Shown here in pieces: positions 62,026-64,000 of a stretch of DNA of 64,000 nucleotides; position 1 is the first letter of the stretch; each line of letters starts with the position of its first letter. The stretch is from Nautilus pompilius (taxonomy: Eukaryota; Mollusca; Cephalopoda; Nautilida; Nautilidae), in NCBI GenBank assembly GCA_018389105.1, contig JACATO010000332.1:1590845-1654844 (forward strand), given 5' to 3'. The position numbers and the translations under genes were made by a program. The notes below the pieces were generated by a model, which was given only the letters and a program-made list of their open reading frames with translations, was not told the DNA's origin and made no database searches.

Positions 62026-62265
62026 CATATGCAGTAAAGATATCTAAATATGGAATTTGGGGGTATATAACCTTTTGCATAATATATAATGACAAGCTTG
62101 CAAAGTATTGCTAGTAATTTTTTTTTCTGGAAATTTAATTTTTTCATATTCAAAACTTCAAATAAGATGTGGAGAAATAAGTGTACATCACCTGTCTGTT
62201 CAGCTTGGAGTTCGCACGGTGTTAGACCGAAAAGATGGCACTGTGGTTTTGTCTCACACCCGACC
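62026..62265. other. Spacer, nothing recognised
   Basis: AT-rich between the mariner and the ATT array. Confidence 0.5.
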
Positions 62266-62355
62266 ACCACTTCTACTACTACTACTATTATTCTTATTAT
62301 TATTATATTATTATTATTATAGTATTAGTATTATTATTATTATAGTATTATTATG

Positions 62356-62422
<67 letters not shown>

Positions 62423-62437
62423 TATTATTACATAATG
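62266..62437. repeat. (ACT/ATT)n trinucleotide array
   Basis: Begins with ACT units, passes through interrupted ATT/AGT units and becomes pure ATT after about 62357. The graded purity suggests growth at one end. Confidence 0.95.
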
Positions 62438-64000
62438 GTAATGGAGGTGAGCCGTGTGATATCATAACTATTGAAAAAGTAACCTTATCTACTGTTTACA
62501 ATACGCATGTCTCACTAAAACTGCATACAATGAAACAACACCTTTTGAGATATTTACGTAGTCCTTAAACAAATCTGCATGCAAAACTATTTCGTGTTAT
62601 CTTCCTGGTTTGGAAAACAATTAAATCCCCCCCTTTTTTTTTTAGTTCGGTTATTTCGAATTTATTATTACTTGTTTGTTTATTGCGTTTTTAATGTTTC
62701 TAAAGTCTCACTTTCTCCGTTTCTCTATCGCACACATACAAAAATCCCTTTCTAATAGTAGAATTAAAATCGTCGCAGTCTAAGAATCGCGAAAGTGGAA
62801 TATTTCTCTTTGTTGTTAGAACAAAGTACTTTACTTTTTATTCAGCGATTATGTTCTACATCAGGCGACCCGCTGCTGGTTTATTGATCTTTCCTCATTC
62901 TGCTGCAAATCGGGTACAAATCTCGGTCCGGCAGCTATTTCGCTATCGCACCACACGCAGTGAATTTCTCTTTTGTAATTCTGTTGCCTTTTCTCGTTTC
63001 TTTTCTTTTATTTCGGTTTCTTTGAAAAATAAAAAAAATAAAAATGTAGTGAAATTGTGTTTCGTTAATGGGAATTGCATCGAGATTGGTCTTCGCGAAT
63101 CTTTACCGTGACGTTTTACCGAATCGGTTAATTAGAAAGTGAGAACTTAAGCATGGCGACGCCCAGAAAACAGAAATATATACCATTGTCTCTGCGCTTG
63201 TGTTCTAAAAGCTTTATTTTTCTCTAAGCTTGTATGGAGAAGACAGACTTGCCACAGAGACCGGCTCCAATCTTAGACTGCGAGCTGCTACTGCCTTCCC
63301 CTAACAAGAATTCTCCCGCAGGTGGTAAACCACGCGGTGCAAGCCGCCATTTTCAGAAACATCGAACTGATTGCAAATATACAACTAAATTACGCAATAA
63401 GAACAAAGCGTCAGCACAGGGCCAACCTCCGGCATCGCACATTCTTCCGGTTGCTGAAAGGTTGTGCACGACACTCACACGGTTTGTGCGACTTAAGTGA
63501 AAAACGTGGAATCTCTGGAGAAAATTTTTAGTGACTCAGCAAAGAATCAACGTCCATCTTTACATGGCCGCCTCCTTATAAAGATAAATTTTGCATGACA
63601 TTTATGACTTATTGCTGCAAATGAAAAGCAAAACAAAACAATCAGTTGTTCTTTACTGCTTACCAGTTAGCCTCTAAATCAAACATAAATGGTTTGGTTT
63701 TGTTTTTATTTTCTAAAAAAAAAATATGCACTTTTATCATGTATATTTGTCATTGGAAAACTTTAAAAGAACTCGGAGACCTTACGGATTGTCGTATTTT
63801 GATGAAACCGATCAACCCTATGCAAGAATAATGTATCAATAAAAATTCTCACTAAAATGTTTAAGGAAAAATTTTAAGCTCAAATATCGCTATGAATTTA
63901 TTTACAGCAAATTAAACATTAAAATAAAAATGGAATAAAAATCTAGTTTGGCCAAATCTTTAAAAATAATATAAATAAAGCGAATGGTATAGGAAGGCTA
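62438..64000. other. AT-rich DNA, two unassigned frames
   Basis: No recognised gene. Around 63230-63530 two overlapping plus frames (88 and 69 codons) lie in less AT-rich sequence; one contains RNIELIANIQLNYAIRTK. I could not assign either, and no convincing splice-site pair brackets them. Confidence 0.35.

Overview
This is a window of an animal nuclear genome: AT-rich, repeat-rich and almost free of recognisable host genes. There are no operons, no bacterial-style gene packing and no long intact ORF. It holds long ATT, CA and TC microsatellites, at least five Tc1/mariner-superfamily relics, several decayed non-LTR retrotransposons (LINEs) and a poly(A)-tailed retrocopy of a housekeeping gene. 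The mix of very long ATT arrays, TC minisatellites, Tx1/L1-like and R2-like LINEs and mariners fits a lophotrochozoan, and an octopus-like cephalopod is my best guess. That guess is inference from general character and is not proven by any gene here.

Layout, left to right. 1-9.1 kb: AT-rich intergenic DNA with a CA repeat, a decayed Tc1-like transposase (3.66-4.19 kb) and a 164 bp ATT array. 9.15-10.70 kb: a well-bounded Tc1 element with ~200 bp inverted repeats of IR/DR type, TA target duplications and a broken transposase. 11.07-11.72 kb: a 5'-truncated processed pseudogene of the RNA exosome subunit Rrp40/EXOSC3, with AATAAA signal and poly(A) tract. 13.1-15 kb: an ATT array, then an R2-like LINE remnant on the minus strand. 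16.1 kb: an unassigned candidate exon. 17.55-18.26 kb: a minus-strand IS630-like (Tc1/mariner) relic. 19.8-20.2 kb: a pyrimidine-rich tract. 21.9-22.2 kb: an eroded tandem repeat.

23-33 kb: three head-to-tail remnants of one APE-type LINE lineage (Tx1/L1-like by its endonuclease and reverse transcriptase motifs), all on the plus strand. 33.3-34.25 kb: a more GC-rich, CpG-containing block I cannot explain. 35.66-36.64 kb: a SETMAR/Hsmar1-type mariner relic. 36.7-46.2 kb: an AT-rich desert. 46.2-53.2 kb: two more head-to-tail LINE remnants of the same kind on the minus strand, so the two LINE clusters face each other.

54.4 kb: a ~210 bp ATT array. 59.4-60.1 kb: a TC-rich minisatellite whose 24 bp units carry repeated TGACGTCA palindromes (the CRE core), with a duplicated flank. 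60.74-62.02 kb: a complete-ended but dead mariner. 62.3 kb: another ATT array, followed by AT-rich DNA to the end.

The sequences do not form a pathway. Most of the recognisable content is a record of transposition: LINE activity is a plausible source of the EXOSC3 retrocopy, and every transposase or reverse transcriptase seen is disabled. I found no convincing new molecular system. The observations most worth checking are the EXOSC3 retrocopy, the paired tandem LINE clusters, the CRE-bearing minisatellite, the IR/DR Tc1 element as a possible horizontal-transfer case, and the candidate exon at 16.1 kb. Coordinates of decayed LINE segments are approximate.
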